Shown: positions 5,131-5,230 of the stretch, piece by piece
Numbering within the stretch: the first letter of the stretch is position 1
How the letters are laid out: each line of letters starts with the position of its first letter
Assembly: GCA_026397495.1 (NCBI GenBank)
Contig: JAPLUS010000398.1
Location: forward strand, 1-5,230
Direction: 5' to 3'
DNA length: 5,230 bases
Origin: Candidatus Zixiibacteriota bacterium
GTDB lineage: Bacteria > Zixibacteria > MSB-5A5 > GN15 > PGXB01
The notes under the pieces: generated by a model
The model's input: only the letters and a program-made list of their open reading frames with translations
The model's database searches: none
Told to the model about the DNA's origin: nothing
Translations under genes and position numbers: made by a program

Positions 5131-5230
5131 TGAAAAATTTCAAAGAAAAATAAAAAAAATTGCTGAAATTCTTATTAAATTAAAAAAAACAAATGATAAA
5201 AATAATATAATGCGCGAGTCAATGGAAATC
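5131..5230. other. Very AT-rich stretch at the window edge with TATAAT
   Basis: Positions 5131-5211 contain only 9 G or C in 81 bases, far below the rest of the window. A perfect TATAAT lies at 5206-5211 on the plus strand, but no matching -35 box is seen, only A-rich sequence. An ATG at 5222-5224 follows ten bases later with no room for a ribosome binding site, and only three codons are visible. This could be the regulatory start of a plus-strand gene beyond the window or simply foreign AT-rich DNA. Confidence 0.35.

Noticed and set aside
4995..5230. Complete tmRNA gene on the minus strand
   Set aside because: Only the T-arm and acceptor strand match. No tag-peptide region, pseudoknots or 5' end are recognisable within the window.

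Overview
The window looks like accessory DNA from an uncultured bacterium of moderate GC. The largest protein has the secreted N-terminal domain with an 'INYQGRL' start that is frequent in FCB-group and Zixibacteria-like genomes. That placement is a weak inference, because no rRNA or housekeeping gene is present. Insertion sequences and pieces of tRNA-like 3' ends suggest a region of repeated integration and decay.

Layout. Positions 1-138 are the last 45 codons of an IS630-family transposase. A complete IS5-family insertion sequence follows (139-1483). It has 16-bp perfect terminal inverted repeats, a 369-aa DDE transposase and a 4-bp CTAG duplication on each side. The insertion hit the CTAG that contains the IS630 stop codon, and the duplication rebuilt that stop. 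From 1488 to about 2249 there is no convincing gene. This stretch holds the 3' half of a tRNA-Met (minus strand, 1696-1741), three perfectly phased 10-bp repeats next to it (1761-1790) and a second degraded tRNA/tmRNA-like 3' end (1942-1964). Positions 2250-2492 carry an open, coding-looking plus-strand fragment without a start codon. It stops one base before the end of the convergent main gene.

The main gene (2493-4688, minus strand) encodes a 731-aa Sec-exported protein. Its order is signal peptide, INYQGRL-type N-terminal domain, a long Gly/Ser/Tyr repeat domain, a C-terminal 'ESPEVWFEDFGEGQL' domain and a charged helical tail. The repeat domain is hierarchical: 15-residue modules starting with YG occur in an A-B-C order, giving a 45-residue unit seen about nine times, with one orphan 15-residue module. 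A good Shine-Dalgarno sequence and a plausible sigma70-type promoter lie upstream. Farther right are a tmRNA-like T-arm/acceptor end (4995-5019, minus strand) and a very AT-rich stretch running to the window edge.

No operon is visible. The surface protein gene stands alone between two tRNA-like ends in the same orientation, so it may be cargo of a decayed integrated element. No defence system, CRISPR array or intact integrase is visible.
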